Source of the DNA: Variovorax paradoxus_P
GTDB lineage: Bacteria > Pseudomonadota > Gammaproteobacteria > Burkholderiales > Burkholderiaceae_C
Assembly (NCBI RefSeq): GCF_050627025.1
Contig: NZ_CP192472.1
Length of the DNA stretch: 64,000 nucleotides
Direction: 5' to 3' (one strand)
The notes under the pieces: generated by a model
What the model was told of the DNA's origin: nothing
Database searches by the model: none
The model's input: only the letters and a program-made list of their open reading frames with translations
Shown: positions 33,735-42,766 of the stretch, one piece after another
Numbering within the stretch: the first letter of the stretch is position 1
How the letters are laid out: every line of letters begins with the position of its first letter
Made by a program: the position numbers and the translations under genes

Positions 33735-34316
33735 TCACGATGCGCGCTCCGGCGTGCCGTTGCGGTGACGCGCGACGGCGGCGCGCAGCCACTGCCAGGC
33801 CTCGTGTTCTTCAGGGCCGGCGGTCTTGTCGATTGCAATCTGCAGGTAGGTCATTTCGGTCTCCACTTTCTCCGGGGGCAGCATGTGCAGGCGGCTGACC
33901 AGCACGGCGCCTTCGATCACCGCGGCCTGCGCGCGATTGAAGCCGACAAAAGGCGCATGGGTGGCCTCGTGCACGGCCACCATGCGCAGCACGGGCCGCT
34001 GCACGTCGTCGCGCTGCTCGGCCAGTTCAAGCTCTACGTGCCGCAGCGCCGCGGCCAGCCGCACGCCTTCGATGCGCTCGGCCGGCAGCGTGGGCCAAAC
34101 CTTGCGGCCGGTGACGCAGCCTGCAAACACGCGCGTGTCGCACACGATGTTGAGCACCGCATGGCCGGTGGACACGATGTTGTCGTGCGTGGTCGATGGC
34201 TTGAACGGCATCAGCAGGATGCCGTCCTCGCGGTAGCGGATGCCCATTGGCGCCACATGCGGCTTGCCGCCGGGCGCAACGGTGGTAACCACGGCTTCGA
34301 AGATCTGGTCGTTCAT
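33735..34316 (-). CDS. DUF447-type flavin-reductase-like-fold protein
   Basis: 193 residues from the ATG at 34316 (MNDQIFEAVVTTVAP), overlapping the upstream gene by 4 nt. Features: KPHVAPMGIRYREDGILLMPF, AVLNIVCDTRVFAGCVTG and MVAVHEATHAPFVGFNRAQAAVIEGAVLVSRL shortened here to its parts AVHEATHAPFVGFNRAQ and VIEGAVLVSRL. This resembles the FMN-binding split-barrel DUF447 proteins found in methanogens and in methylotroph H4MPT clusters. Function not established; a redox or hydrolase step in cofactor synthesis is inferred only from context. Confidence 0.72.
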   Translation of the reverse strand: MNDQIFEAVVTTVAPGGKPHVAPMGIRYREDGILLMPFKPSTTHDNIVSTGHAVLNIVCDTRVFAGCVTGRKVWPTLPAERIEGVRLAAALRHVELELAEQRDDVQRPVLRMVAVHEATHAPFVGFNRAQAAVIEGAVLVSRLHMLPPEKVETEMTYLQIAIDKTAGPEEHEAWQWLRAAVARHRNGTPERAS

Positions 34317-35785
34317 GTGGGTGACGGTGCGGCGGCGCTCACAGCACCGGGCTCTTGCGCGTTGTTCTTCGATGCCTTCATGGTGGTACCCGGCGCGCAC
34401 CAGCGGGCAAGGTCTTCGGTGGGCCGCGGCGCGGCGCAACCCCAGTCGAGCGGCTGGTCTTGCACATAGCGCTTGCCGAGCTGCCACGCGATCTCGGCGC
34501 GCGCGAGCTCCACGCCCATGTAGAAGGCATGATCGGCGTCGTCCTGCAGCTTGAGTTGCGGCCAGAGCTCGAAGGCGCCCTGCCCCAGCCGCAAGCCGTC
34601 GCGGTTGTACACGTGCAGGCCCAGCGGCGATATCTGCACGCGAAAGTTGGGGTCGCGCACCTGCGAGGCGATCTCGCCGATTTCTTCGGGCGTATCGGGG
34701 AACGGATGCTTGGCATGCACCGTCATCAATGCATCGCTCATGCCTTTGGGCAGCGTGGCGTTGCGCGCCGCGGCGTGCATGATGCGGCGCGCCCAGTCGG
34801 CCTCGCTGACCGCGCGGCGTGCATGCTGGCTCACCTGCGTGGTCAGCACCGCCGCCACGTTCAGCTCGGCGGCAATGCCGAACAGCACCGCGTTGATGCC
34901 GCTGGTGTCGGCCTCGGTGAGCTCGGTAACGTTGCCCACGCCAAGCATGATCGGCACATCCGGAAAGCGCTCGCGCAGCCGGTGGTAGCGCACGATGGAT
35001 GCTGTCAGCCCGAAGGGTATGGGGTCGAGAATCGAATCGGCGAGAAATGCGCGGCCACGCTGCTGCATTTGCGCCACCGCTTCGTACAGCGATTGTTCGT
35101 CAGCGGGCACGCGCGGTATCAGCACCGGGGTTGCAGCCACTTCGTCGGCAATCCACAGCGTGTCGAGCGTCAGGCTCAGCAGATAGTCGGCACCCGCCTT
35201 GCCGCCCAGCAGCAGCTCTTTGGGGTCGCTCGAATCGACGCTCACCTGAAAGCCCGCGGCCTTCAGCGCCTGCACGCTTTCGGCCAGGTGGTCGAAGCGC
35301 GTCTCGGGCAGGCAGCCCAGGTCGATCACGTTGGCACCGTCGGCCGCAAGCTGTCGGGCCCGGTCGACGATCTGCGCCACCGTGAGCCGCGGCGCGTCGA
35401 CGATCTCGGCGAAGATCGCGACCTCGTATTCGGTCAGGTCGACGGCGCGCGCGCTGCGGTTGAAATGGCGGGGCAAGTCCTTCAACTCTTGCGGTCCGCG
35501 CTCCACCGGCACGCCGAAGTATTGGCTCAGGGCCTCGACGTCGCCGCGGCAGCGGCCCGGCACCATGATGCGGTCGGCGCGGCGCGCGGCGGCGCCCTCG
35601 CCTTCCGCCTCGGTCACCACCGGTGCCGCAACACGGCGGCGGATCATGTCGGCCGTCATCAGCGCCGCAACCTGCAACCCGATCTCCCGCACTTCCCATG
35701 TGAACGGTGCCGCCTCTATGCCGGCCAGCACCCGCGTGAGGCTGGCTTGGGCGAGGCGCCCGGTCAGGAAGACGATGTGTTCCAT
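34313..35785 (-). CDS. Dihydropteroate-synthase-like protein of H4MPT synthesis
   Basis: 490 residues from the ATG at 35785 (MEHIVFLTGRLAQASL). N-terminal domain of about 130 residues is specific to this family; the middle is a pterin-binding TIM barrel with GANVIDLGCLPETRF, VSVDSSDPKELLLGGKAGAD and DSILDPIPFGL; the C-terminal 120 residues are again family-specific. Such proteins occur in archaeal-like C1 clusters, where normal folate DHPS cannot join pterin to the arylamine made by MptG. A role in forming the pterin-arylamine bond of H4MPT is likely but unproven. Overlaps dmrB by 22 nt. Confidence 0.8.
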   Translation of the reverse strand: MEHIVFLTGRLAQASLTRVLAGIEAAPFTWEVREIGLQVAALMTADMIRRRVAAPVVTEAEGEGAAARRADRIMVPGRCRGDVEALSQYFGVPVERGPQELKDLPRHFNRSARAVDLTEYEVAIFAEIVDAPRLTVAQIVDRARQLAADGANVIDLGCLPETRFDHLAESVQALKAAGFQVSVDSSDPKELLLGGKAGADYLLSLTLDTLWIADEVAATPVLIPRVPADEQSLYEAVAQMQQRGRAFLADSILDPIPFGLTASIVRYHRLRERFPDVPIMLGVGNVTELTEADTSGINAVLFGIAAELNVAAVLTTQVSQHARRAVSEADWARRIMHAAARNATLPKGMSDALMTVHAKHPFPDTPEEIGEIASQVRDPNFRVQISPLGLHVYNRDGLRLGQGAFELWPQLKLQDDADHAFYMGVELARAEIAWQLGKRYVQDQPLDWGCAAPRPTEDLARWCAPGTTMKASKNNAQEPGAVSAAAPSPT

Positions 35786-36417
35786 GCGAGAGAGAGTTCC
35801 TTCATGCGTGCATCGAGCACGGCTTCGAGTTCGGCCGGCGACGAGACCACCTGGCAAAAATCGATGCCGCGCAGCCGCTCCACGTTGTCCAGTTCGATGC
35901 GCCTTGGACGCAGCGTGACCCAGTCATGCGGAGACCTGGTCACCACCACCGGTTCTGTGTCGCATGCAAACACGATGCCAGGAATGCCGAGCTTGCCGGC
36001 CTGGGCAAACATGTTGGTCGGCAGCGAGTCGCTGATGCCGAATGCGCACTTGGCCACCGTGTTGCTGGTGGCTGGCGCCACCACCACGGTGTGATAGATG
36101 TCGTCGTAGAGCATGCCCACGGGCACGCCGCTGGCCGTCTTGTCGCGGAATACCCGAAAGCGCGACTTCAGCGCCTCGATGTGCAGCTTGTAGATGGGCA
36201 GCACTTCTTCTGCCGCGGCTGAAAGAAACAGGTCTACCGAAGGCAACCGCTCTGCAAGCGCCAGCGATTCCTCGAGAAAGTGGCCCGAGCCGGTAATGCA
36301 CCAGGCCAGCCGCGAGCGCGGCGGCGAGGCGGGCAACGGCAGCTCGTCGTCGTCCGTTGCAAGGCTGGCGCCGCGCGGATCGATGCTGCCCCTACCCTGT
36401 TCCCCTCCGTTCATCAT
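35764..36417 (-). CDS. dmrB: Dihydromethanopterin reductase-type flavoprotein
   Basis: 217 residues from the ATG at 36417. Flavoprotein family (PPC-decarboxylase/AfpA-like): RLAWCITGSGHFLEESLALAE shortened to WCITGSGHFLEESL, VGMLYDDIYHTVVVAPATSN, KCAFGISDSLPTNMFAQAGK, FACDTEPVV. DmrB proteins of Burkholderiales reduce dihydromethanopterin to H4MPT with FMN, the last step of cofactor synthesis. It is 19 nt downstream of the sigma-54 activator gene and heads the DHPS-like/DUF447/mfnB run. Confidence 0.83.
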   Translation of the reverse strand: MMNGGEQGRGSIDPRGASLATDDDELPLPASPPRSRLAWCITGSGHFLEESLALAERLPSVDLFLSAAAEEVLPIYKLHIEALKSRFRVFRDKTASGVPVGMLYDDIYHTVVVAPATSNTVAKCAFGISDSLPTNMFAQAGKLGIPGIVFACDTEPVVVTRSPHDWVTLRPRRIELDNVERLRGIDFCQVVSSPAELEAVLDARMKELSLAWNTSSS

Positions 36418-36436
36418 GTGTGGCAAGCCCGCGGGC

Positions 36437-38479
36437 TCAATCGGGTGGAGAGATCTCGATGTGAAGTTTGTGGAGTTTTCGGTACAAGGTGTTGCGGCTG
36501 ACATCGAGCGCCTTGGCGACGTTGCTCACGTTCCAGCGATGCTGCTCGAGCATTTGCAGCAGCACTTGCCGCTCGTTGGCCTGGATCGGATTCAGTTTGA
36601 CGGCGGGCGCTGCATCGCAAGCCGCTGCTTCGCCTTGTGCCTCTGCCGGCTCGGCAGCCGCGGGCAACGCGTAGACCGAGGCGGACGAAGGCACTGGCCT
36701 TGCAGCCAGCGAAGGCAGGTGCTCGCGGGTGATGGTCTTGCCGTCGGCGAGTGCGGCCGCGCTGCGCAGCACGTGGCGCAACTGGCGCAGGTTGCCGGGC
36801 CACGGATAGGCCATGAGCGCGCGTTCGGCGTCTTCGCCAAGCCTGCAATCGCTGCCGCCCTCGTCCTTCAGCACGTCGTGGATCAGCTCGCGCTTGTCGG
36901 TGCGGTCGCGCAGCGCAGGCAGGTCGAGCTCGATGCCGGCGAGCCGGTAATACAGGTCTTCGCGAAAGCGCCCTTCTCGCACCAGGCTTGGCAAGTGCTG
37001 GTGGCTTGCGCTCACGAGCTGAAAGTCGACCGGATGCGTTTCTTCAGTGCCCAGCGGCGTTACCTGCCGCTCGTCGAGCACGCGCAGAAGGCGGGCCTGC
37101 AGCTCCAGCGGCATGTCGGCAATTTCGTCGAGAAACAGCGTGCCGCCGTCGGCTTGCAGAATCTTGCCGCGCCGGCCGCTGCGCTGTGCACCGGTGAAGG
37201 CGCCGGCCTTGTAGCCGAAGAGCTCCGATTCGATCAGCGTCTCGGGCAGGCTTGCGCAGTTGACGGCGACGAAAGCACCATCGGCATGCGGGCTGGTCTC
37301 GTGGATGGCGCGCGCAAAAACCTCTTTGCCCGAGCCCGTTTCGCCGCACAGCAGCACAGGCGTGCGGCGTGCGACCACGCGCCGCGCGGTGTCCAGGTGG
37401 GCAACGAGCCGCGCATCCTTGAAGGTGCGAATGCCCGGGGTGCGTGGTGCAACGGTTCGCAAAGGCGCACGAAAGGCCTCGGCACCCGCTTCGATAGCCA
37501 TGGGAGCGGCTATTGCACCGGCTGCACGCGCGCGCGCCGGTGTGGCCGCGTCGGATGCCGGTCGCCGCGCCACCGCAAAGAAGCGCAGCGCCGCGTTGGC
37601 CCTGTATGCCACCACCGGATGGAATGAAGAAGAAAGACTGCGCTGCACGATGTCTTCGAGCGAGGTCTGGAACAGGTCGTCGATGCGCTGCGTGCGGATC
37701 TCGTCCATCGTCTGCACGCCAAGCTGAAAGAGCGCGCTGCGGTTGGCCGCAAGAATGCGCCCGTCGTCGCCAACTGCGAGCTTGCCTTCATGCAGCGTGT
37801 AGACGAACTCCGGCCGGCTGTGGAAGTGCAGCGGGTGGGCATTGGAGAAGCGCTTGTCGATGAGCCGGTTCTCGATCATGCGTGCGGTCATGCCAAGCAG
37901 CACGAGCACGTGCTGCTGCATGAGGCTGGAGCGGCTGGTGACGTCGAGCACGGCAATGATCTCGCCGGACGGATCGAACACCGGCACGGCCGAACACGTG
38001 AGCTGGGTGAACTGGCTGAAGAAATGTTCTTCGCGCCGCACGGAGATAGGGTGCGCGGCCGCAAGGCAGGTGCCCATGCCGTTGGTACCGGCTTCGGCCT
38101 CGCCCCACATGCCGCCTGCGCGCAGCCCCATGGGCTCGGCCTCGGCGGCAAACTCGGGCGACGACACCATGTGCACGATGACGCCGTCGGTATCGGTCAG
38201 CACCACGGCAGACTCCGCATCTGCCAACTGCTGGTAGAGCGTGGTCATCTCGTAGCGTGCGCATTCGATGACGTCTGCATGCTGGTTGCGCCTGCTCTGC
38301 AGGGCCGAAGACGCAATGACTACCGGTTCGCGCGGACGGCCCGGATCGAGCTGGTACTGGTTGAGGCAACGGCTCCAGGAGCGGGTGACCAGGTCGTTGC
38401 CCTCTTCGTGAAAGCCCCGCCTGACCACGTCGAGCACTCGGTCGGCGTGCCTGTCGCCCTGTCGCAGCGTCAATGTCAT
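36437..38479 (-). CDS. AcoR-type sigma-54-dependent transcriptional activator
   Basis: 680 residues from the ATG at 38479, with GGAGA 7 nt upstream; the longer frame to 38632 lacks this. GAF-like sensor region at about 60-210, then an AAA+ domain with Walker A GETGSGK (379-385), the sigma-54 contact motif GAFTGA (426-431) and GTLFLDEIADMP, and a C-terminal Fis-type helix-turn-helix (NVAKALDVSRNTLYRKLHK). The N-terminus (SRSWSRCLNQYQLDP-like WSRC motif) is that of AcoR/alcohol- and acetoin-responsive activators. It lies inside the C1 cofactor cluster, so it probably activates nearby sigma-54 promoters. Confidence 0.9.
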   Translation of the reverse strand: MTLTLRQGDRHADRVLDVVRRGFHEEGNDLVTRSWSRCLNQYQLDPGRPREPVVIASSALQSRRNQHADVIECARYEMTTLYQQLADAESAVVLTDTDGVIVHMVSSPEFAAEAEPMGLRAGGMWGEAEAGTNGMGTCLAAAHPISVRREEHFFSQFTQLTCSAVPVFDPSGEIIAVLDVTSRSSLMQQHVLVLLGMTARMIENRLIDKRFSNAHPLHFHSRPEFVYTLHEGKLAVGDDGRILAANRSALFQLGVQTMDEIRTQRIDDLFQTSLEDIVQRSLSSSFHPVVAYRANAALRFFAVARRPASDAATPARARAAGAIAAPMAIEAGAEAFRAPLRTVAPRTPGIRTFKDARLVAHLDTARRVVARRTPVLLCGETGSGKEVFARAIHETSPHADGAFVAVNCASLPETLIESELFGYKAGAFTGAQRSGRRGKILQADGGTLFLDEIADMPLELQARLLRVLDERQVTPLGTEETHPVDFQLVSASHQHLPSLVREGRFREDLYYRLAGIELDLPALRDRTDKRELIHDVLKDEGGSDCRLGEDAERALMAYPWPGNLRQLRHVLRSAAALADGKTITREHLPSLAARPVPSSASVYALPAAAEPAEAQGEAAACDAAPAVKLNPIQANERQVLLQMLEQHRWNVSNVAKALDVSRNTLYRKLHKLHIEISPPD

Positions 38480-38600
38480 TGGATGTCTCCAGCGCGTTCC
38501 ATCGTGTCTCCTTGGTCGGTCCATTGTTGTACTTGCCGACTTGCCGCACACCGGGTGAAACACCAAGCAGTGAAAGGTACGCCGGAGTGGATCCGCTCTC

Positions 38601-38615
38601 TGGCCTGCATTTTGC
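38601..38615 (+). promoter_or_regulatory. Sigma-54-like -24/-12 promoter motif upstream of folB
   Basis: TGGCCTGCATTTTGC has TGGC and TTGC at the correct spacing. Predicted start near 38627 leaves a 68-nt leader to folB. It lies in the 215-nt gap between folB and the divergent sigma-54 activator gene. Confidence 0.45.
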
Positions 38616-38694
38616 GTTGATGAATCCTGCATGGGGGCATCGGCCCGCCTGCAGACACACTTTCAAACACATTCGAATCCACCGGAGACATCGC

Positions 38695-39180
38695 TTGATC
38701 ACCAGCCTGAGCCCTTCCGACACCCCCGCACCTGCGGGTGCAGCGCCCATGGACCTGATCTTCATCGAGGGCTTTCACGGCAATACGGTCATCGGCATTC
38801 ATGAATCGGAGCTGCATCATGCGCAGCCGCTGGTGATAGACGTGCACGCCGGCCTGCCCCGCGCACGCGCCTGCGACACAGACCGCATTGGCGACACCAT
38901 CGACTACGGCGTGGTCCGCGAGCGGCTGCTGCGCCTGATGGCGGAACACCGCCTGCAGCTGCTGGAGGCCTTTGCAGAGGCCATCGCCGACATACTCATC
39001 GACGAGTTCAATGCCAGCTGGGTGCGCGTCAAGGTTGTGAAGCCGCGCAAGTTCGACGATGTCCAGGCGGTGGGCGTGCAGATCGAACGCCATGCCGCAA
39101 CACACCGCGCCTTCAAGCCGACCCACAGTGCAACAGTGTTGAAGTTTCTTGCCAGCGGCATGGTGCCTGCCAAACATTGA
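38695..39180 (+). CDS. folB: Dihydroneopterin aldolase family protein
   Basis: 161 residues from a TTG at 38695 that has GGAGA 7 nt upstream; the ATG at 38749 would give 143 residues but has no ribosome-binding site. Family motifs: IFIEGFHGNTVIGIHESE, QPLVIDVHAGL, DTIDYGVVRERL, LLEAFAEAIADILIDEF, VKVVKPRKFDDVQAVGVQIER. It would cleave 7,8-dihydroneopterin to the hydroxymethyl pterin shared by folate and H4MPT. Its position between the activator and fae points to H4MPT supply. A strong terminator follows. Confidence 0.87.
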   Translation: MITSLSPSDTPAPAGAAPMDLIFIEGFHGNTVIGIHESELHHAQPLVIDVHAGLPRARACDTDRIGDTIDYGVVRERLLRLMAEHRLQLLEAFAEAIADILIDEFNASWVRVKVVKPRKFDDVQAVGVQIERHAATHRAFKPTHSATVLKFLASGMVPAKH

Positions 39181-39205
39181 GCCGGACCGGCCCGAGCCGG
39201 GCCAC

Positions 39206-39246
39206 AAGAAAGAAGCCGACCCGGTTCACGCGTCGGCTTCTTTCTT
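39206..39246. terminator. Bidirectional intrinsic terminator between folB and fae
   Basis: Perfect 15-bp stem AAGAAAGAAGCCGAC / GTCGGCTTCTTTCTT with an 11-nt loop, A-rich on one flank and T-rich on the other. It sits between two convergent genes and can serve both strands. Confidence 0.85.
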
Positions 39247-39254
39247 TCAGGTCT

Positions 39255-39767
39255 TCAAAGGTGCGCGGCGAACGGGTGCGCCGTGGTGCCCTTCTTGTCG
39301 ACCACTTCGGCCGCTGTCGGCGAGCCTGCCACAGCGCGTTGAATGGCTTCGCGCGTAGCCTGATAGTTGTAGTCCTGGATCTTCTTGTCGTCGTCGGCAA
39401 GCCAGTGGATGAACACACCGACGCAGATGAACAGGTTGTCCGCCTCGGCCATGGGAATGGTGCCGTCCTCGACGCTGTCGGCCACCGCCAGTGCCACCGC
39501 GCGCTGCGCCGGACCGAACATCTGCACCGCCTGTTTGGCGCCCTTGATGGTCACTTTGTTGAACATCACGGTGGCCGGCTTGGTCAGCAGGTTGGGCGCC
39601 ACCACTGCGAGCAGCGAGGTGAAGCCGTCCTTGTTGTTCGTCAACGCGTTGGCGAAGGCGGTCTCGGCGGCGCTTCCGCGCGGTCCGATGATCAGGTCGA
39701 TATGGGCTACTTCGTTGCCGTCGCCGACGAGCGATTCGCCCACCATCAGTCGATCTATTTTTGCCAT
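39255..39767 (-). CDS. fae: Formaldehyde-activating enzyme
   Basis: 170 residues, full length. Condenses formaldehyde with H4MPT to methylene-H4MPT. Signature VGDGNEVAHIDLIIGPRGS with the active-site His (His22), LAVVAPNLLTKPATVMFNKV, MFGPAQRAVA and FIHWLADDDKKIQDYNYQAT. Ribosome-binding site GAGGAG lies 9-10 nt before the ATG. It is 83 nt downstream of the CitG-like gene and ends at a strong terminator; it may also have its own promoter, since Fae is normally abundant. Confidence 0.97.
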   Translation of the reverse strand: MAKIDRLMVGESLVGDGNEVAHIDLIIGPRGSAAETAFANALTNNKDGFTSLLAVVAPNLLTKPATVMFNKVTIKGAKQAVQMFGPAQRAVALAVADSVEDGTIPMAEADNLFICVGVFIHWLADDDKKIQDYNYQATREAIQRAVAGSPTAAEVVDKKGTTAHPFAAHL

Positions 39768-39850
39768 GGTTTCGGGTCTCCTCTTAGAGGTCCAAGGTGG
39801 TTAGGGTCATTACGACACCGGTCAGAACGACCAGCGCAATGCCATGGTTA

Positions 39851-40789
39851 TCACGATCCGTGCCATCCATCCGACGGGCCGCGGGCCGGCGCCGCGCACG
39901 ACCGGATCCAGCCCGAGAGCAGCAGTGCCGCCACGGTGAAATCGGCGCTGGTCCCGGGGTTGACGCCCGCAGCCTTGAGCGAAACGTCCCACGCTGCAAA
40001 CTCCGGGTCTGTATCGAGCGCTGCCCCTTCGCCGGCACGCTCGCGCCAGGCCTGCGCCGCCGCCATGACAGTCTGTGCCACGCGCCAGCCGTGTTTTCGA
40101 ACAATGTGTGAATCGGGAAACGCGCCCAGGCAAGCCAGGTAGAGCCGTTGGACAGAAGCCACAGTGGCTGGGTCCGGGGGCGCTTCGACGTCGGCCGGCG
40201 GGTTGCCCGGACCGGCTTGGTACACCGGCACCTGGAAGGCCAGCGCGAACAGGTCCGCGAAGCCGTCGCGGTACTGGCGCGCGATCAGGTCGCGGTCGGC
40301 CGCAAGTGCCATGGCTGCGCGCAAGTCCACTGTGGGAGCGTCGTGCACGTCTTCTTCCGGCACGCTTCCCAGGCCGCCCGGGTGGGCGCGCGCGATGGCC
40401 CGGTAGGCCGCGCGGGCATCGCCGATGTCGAGGGTGGCCAGCACCGACTCCACGGCGGCTCGCAGCGCAGCCGGCGTTGCCGCGGCGGGGTTCTGCTCCA
40501 CGGCCAGCGCAACGGGCGCGCACAGCAACAGAATGCCGAGGTTGGTGTTGCACCCCGCCACCGCCCAAGTGGCCTCTACAGCGGCTTCGATGCGTTCGCC
40601 CACGCGCAGCCCAGGCGCGAACAGCGGGCCCGCCGCAGCTTTTGCACTATCGATGAACATCGAAGCCTGCATGCGGTGGCCCGGCGAATCACGGCTGACG
40701 TTGCCCGGTTTGCGCACTGCAACATCGAGCCAGCAGGCGCGCAGAAAGCAGGTGCGCGCGCGTTCGATGGCTGCCTGCCGGGCGTTCAT
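39851..40789 (-). CDS. Triphosphoribosyl-dephospho-CoA synthase (CitG/MdcB)-like protein
   Basis: 312 residues from the ATG at 40789, sharing a base with the previous stop (TGATG). CitG-like marks: WLDVAVRKPGNVSRDSPGHRM, FIDSAKAAAGPLFAPG, ATWAVAGCNTNLGILLLCAP and the C-terminal LKAAGVNPGTSADFTVAALLL. CitG makes the prosthetic-group precursor of citrate lyase, but no lyase is here. CitG-like proteins recur in methylotroph H4MPT clusters, so a phosphoribosyl transfer during side-chain assembly is an attractive but unproven role. Confidence 0.78.
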   Translation of the reverse strand: MNARQAAIERARTCFLRACWLDVAVRKPGNVSRDSPGHRMQASMFIDSAKAAAGPLFAPGLRVGERIEAAVEATWAVAGCNTNLGILLLCAPVALAVEQNPAAATPAALRAAVESVLATLDIGDARAAYRAIARAHPGGLGSVPEEDVHDAPTVDLRAAMALAADRDLIARQYRDGFADLFALAFQVPVYQAGPGNPPADVEAPPDPATVASVQRLYLACLGAFPDSHIVRKHGWRVAQTVMAAAQAWRERAGEGAALDTDPEFAAWDVSLKAAGVNPGTSADFTVAALLLSGWIRSCAAPARGPSDGWHGS

Positions 40790-41745
40790 CAGGCGCGGCG
40801 CTCCGGGGGCAGGCTTTCTTGCACGGGGCTGCGGGTCTGCGCCATCTTGCGATCGAGCAGGTCGTCGACGATGGTGCGGGCGATGTTGAACCCGGTGACC
40901 CGCTGCAGCCCCTGCCAGGCGGCCACGCCGTTCACCTCCAGCACCTGGATCTTCGGCCCACTGGCAGCGGCGATGAGGTCTACGCCCGCGTAGTCCATGT
41001 CGAGCGCATGCGCCGCGCCTTCGGCCATTTGCGCAAGTGCGGGCTCCAGGTCGGCCGGCTCGCAGCGTGCGCCTTGGGCCACGTTGTGAACCCAGTGCGC
41101 GCTGACGCGCCGCATCGCGGTGACGGCGCGCCCGCCCACAACGAGCACGCGCCAGTCGAACCCGGGCGAGCCCATCGGCGGCACGAAGCGCTGCAGATAC
41201 GCGAGGCCCGCATAACGCTTGTCGATGTCGGGCATGGGGTGGTGCACGCCGTCTACCTCGCCCACAAGCTGCAGGTCTTTGCCCTGGGAACCGAACAAGG
41301 GCTTGAGCACAAGCGCGTGTCCCGCGGCCATTTCGCGCATGGCAATGCGCCTTGCCTGCGCGGCGGATTCGGTGGCCCATGTGGCTGGCGCGGGAATACG
41401 CGCGGCATGCAGCAGCAGGCTGGTCATCGACTTGTCGACCGAACGCTCGATGGCACGCGCATCGTTGTAGACCGGCACGCCCAGCTCGCGCAGCGCATGC
41501 AGCACGCCCAGGCGCTTGGTCACCTGCTCGAAGCTCCCGCCGGCAATGCCCCGCACCAGCACAGCGTCTGGCAAGTCGCGGCCATAGCCGGGAATGACAA
41601 GGCCGTGCCAGGCGGCAGTGGTGTCGACGCTGCAGTCGGCAAGATCGACGCAGCGGCCGACCGCACCGCGTGCGCGCAGGGCGGCTTGCAGCTGGCGGGT
41701 GTGCCAGCCGATCTCGTCCGTCATGATGGCAATGCGCGTGGTCAT
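40789..41745 (-). CDS. RimK-like ATP-grasp ligase of the H4MPT gene set (MptN-like)
   Basis: 318 residues from the ATG at 41745 (MTTRIAIMTDEIGWHTRQL). ATP-grasp elements: VDKSMTSLLLHAARIPAP, ALVLKPLFGSQGKDLQLV, RVLVVGGRAVTAMRRVS, GPKIQVLEVNGVAAWQGLQ. The RimK/MptN group adds glutamate to acceptors, for example to the H4MPT side chain in archaea. It lies 10 nt after mch. Distinct from the two other ATP-grasp proteins in the cluster. Confidence 0.77.
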   Translation of the reverse strand: MTTRIAIMTDEIGWHTRQLQAALRARGAVGRCVDLADCSVDTTAAWHGLVIPGYGRDLPDAVLVRGIAGGSFEQVTKRLGVLHALRELGVPVYNDARAIERSVDKSMTSLLLHAARIPAPATWATESAAQARRIAMREMAAGHALVLKPLFGSQGKDLQLVGEVDGVHHPMPDIDKRYAGLAYLQRFVPPMGSPGFDWRVLVVGGRAVTAMRRVSAHWVHNVAQGARCEPADLEPALAQMAEGAAHALDMDYAGVDLIAAASGPKIQVLEVNGVAAWQGLQRVTGFNIARTIVDDLLDRKMAQTRSPVQESLPPERRA

Positions 41746-41755
41746 CGGGCCACCC

Positions 41756-42766
41756 TCATGCTTCCTGCAGCCACAGGCGCTGCAGCAGTGCCATATCGGG
41801 TACACCGCCGTGCCATGTGTTGCCGCTGTCGATGTTGCTCACCCACACTTCGGCGGGTGCGAACAACGCGCCGTCGATCTTGTAGAAGTCGTACTCGACC
41901 TCCTTGAAGATGTGTGCGAACGAGCGGCCGTGGTCGCGCGAGTTGCGAGAAGGCAATGCGCGGGCCAACTCGCGTGCAGCCTGGTCGTCGCCACGAACCG
42001 TGAGGTGCACGCGGCCGCCATAAAGAATCGAATCGTTGGTGCGCCCCATTGCCTCGACGCCATCGGCAGTGGGCGAAGGCAGCGGCGCGGTGCCCGCCCC
42101 ATCGACGATGTTGGCAAGCGCAAAACCCAGTTCGTGCGACTTGTGCAATGCCACCTCGAGTACCCGCGCTACCACCTGCGTGGTGCCTGCAAGGCTTGTG
42201 GTGGGAGTGAGAATCAACGTGAGTGCTTCCGCAGCCAGGTTGCAATCGCGCAGCAGTTTGTCGATGACGATTCTCGGCGGCGGGCGGTCGACCTCGAGCA
42301 CCAGCACGCCGCAGTTTGCGTGGTCGCGGTAGTTCAGTTCGGCAAAGAGTTTTTCTTTTACGGCGAGCGCGCGCGCCGGGCCGGAGCCGAGCGAAAAGAA
42401 CTTCTTGCCGCCGGTTTCTTCCTTGGTTGCCGAAAGGCTCCATCCGGCGTACTGGCTGCCGAGGCATGCCAGCACAGGCTGCGAGCTGCGCACGTCCAGC
42501 CATGTGGGCCAGCCTTCTGCGTGGCTGCCGCTGCGCAGGCCGACATGCCCGAGGCCGCCCATGCAGATTTCACCGACGCGCAAGCCGGCCTCGACCGTGC
42601 CCGGCGCCGCAATGCCGGCATCGACGATGTGCACGCCGCTCTCGTCGCGGCGGACTTGCAGGCCGAGCGCATCGGCGTCGTGCAGCAGGCGTTCGACCAT
42701 GGGCCGCGCCATCAGGTTGACGCTCAGGCCGCCCTCGGCGGCGCCCGGCGGTGGTGTGTTGCTCAT
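41756..42766 (-). CDS. mch: Methenyl-H4MPT cyclohydrolase
   Basis: 336 residues from the ATG at 42766 (MSNTPPPGAAEGGLSVNL); GGAGAC lies 9 nt upstream. Converts methenyl- to formyl-H4MPT. Recognised by EICMGGLGHVGL, YAGWSLSATKE, LGSGPARALAVKEKLFAEL, MGRTNDSILYGGRV and a C-terminal NIDSGNTWHGG. Overlaps the upstream ATP-grasp gene by 4 nt. Confidence 0.95.
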   Translation of the reverse strand: MSNTPPPGAAEGGLSVNLMARPMVERLLHDADALGLQVRRDESGVHIVDAGIAAPGTVEAGLRVGEICMGGLGHVGLRSGSHAEGWPTWLDVRSSQPVLACLGSQYAGWSLSATKEETGGKKFFSLGSGPARALAVKEKLFAELNYRDHANCGVLVLEVDRPPPRIVIDKLLRDCNLAAEALTLILTPTTSLAGTTQVVARVLEVALHKSHELGFALANIVDGAGTAPLPSPTADGVEAMGRTNDSILYGGRVHLTVRGDDQAARELARALPSRNSRDHGRSFAHIFKEVEYDFYKIDGALFAPAEVWVSNIDSGNTWHGGVPDMALLQRLWLQEA

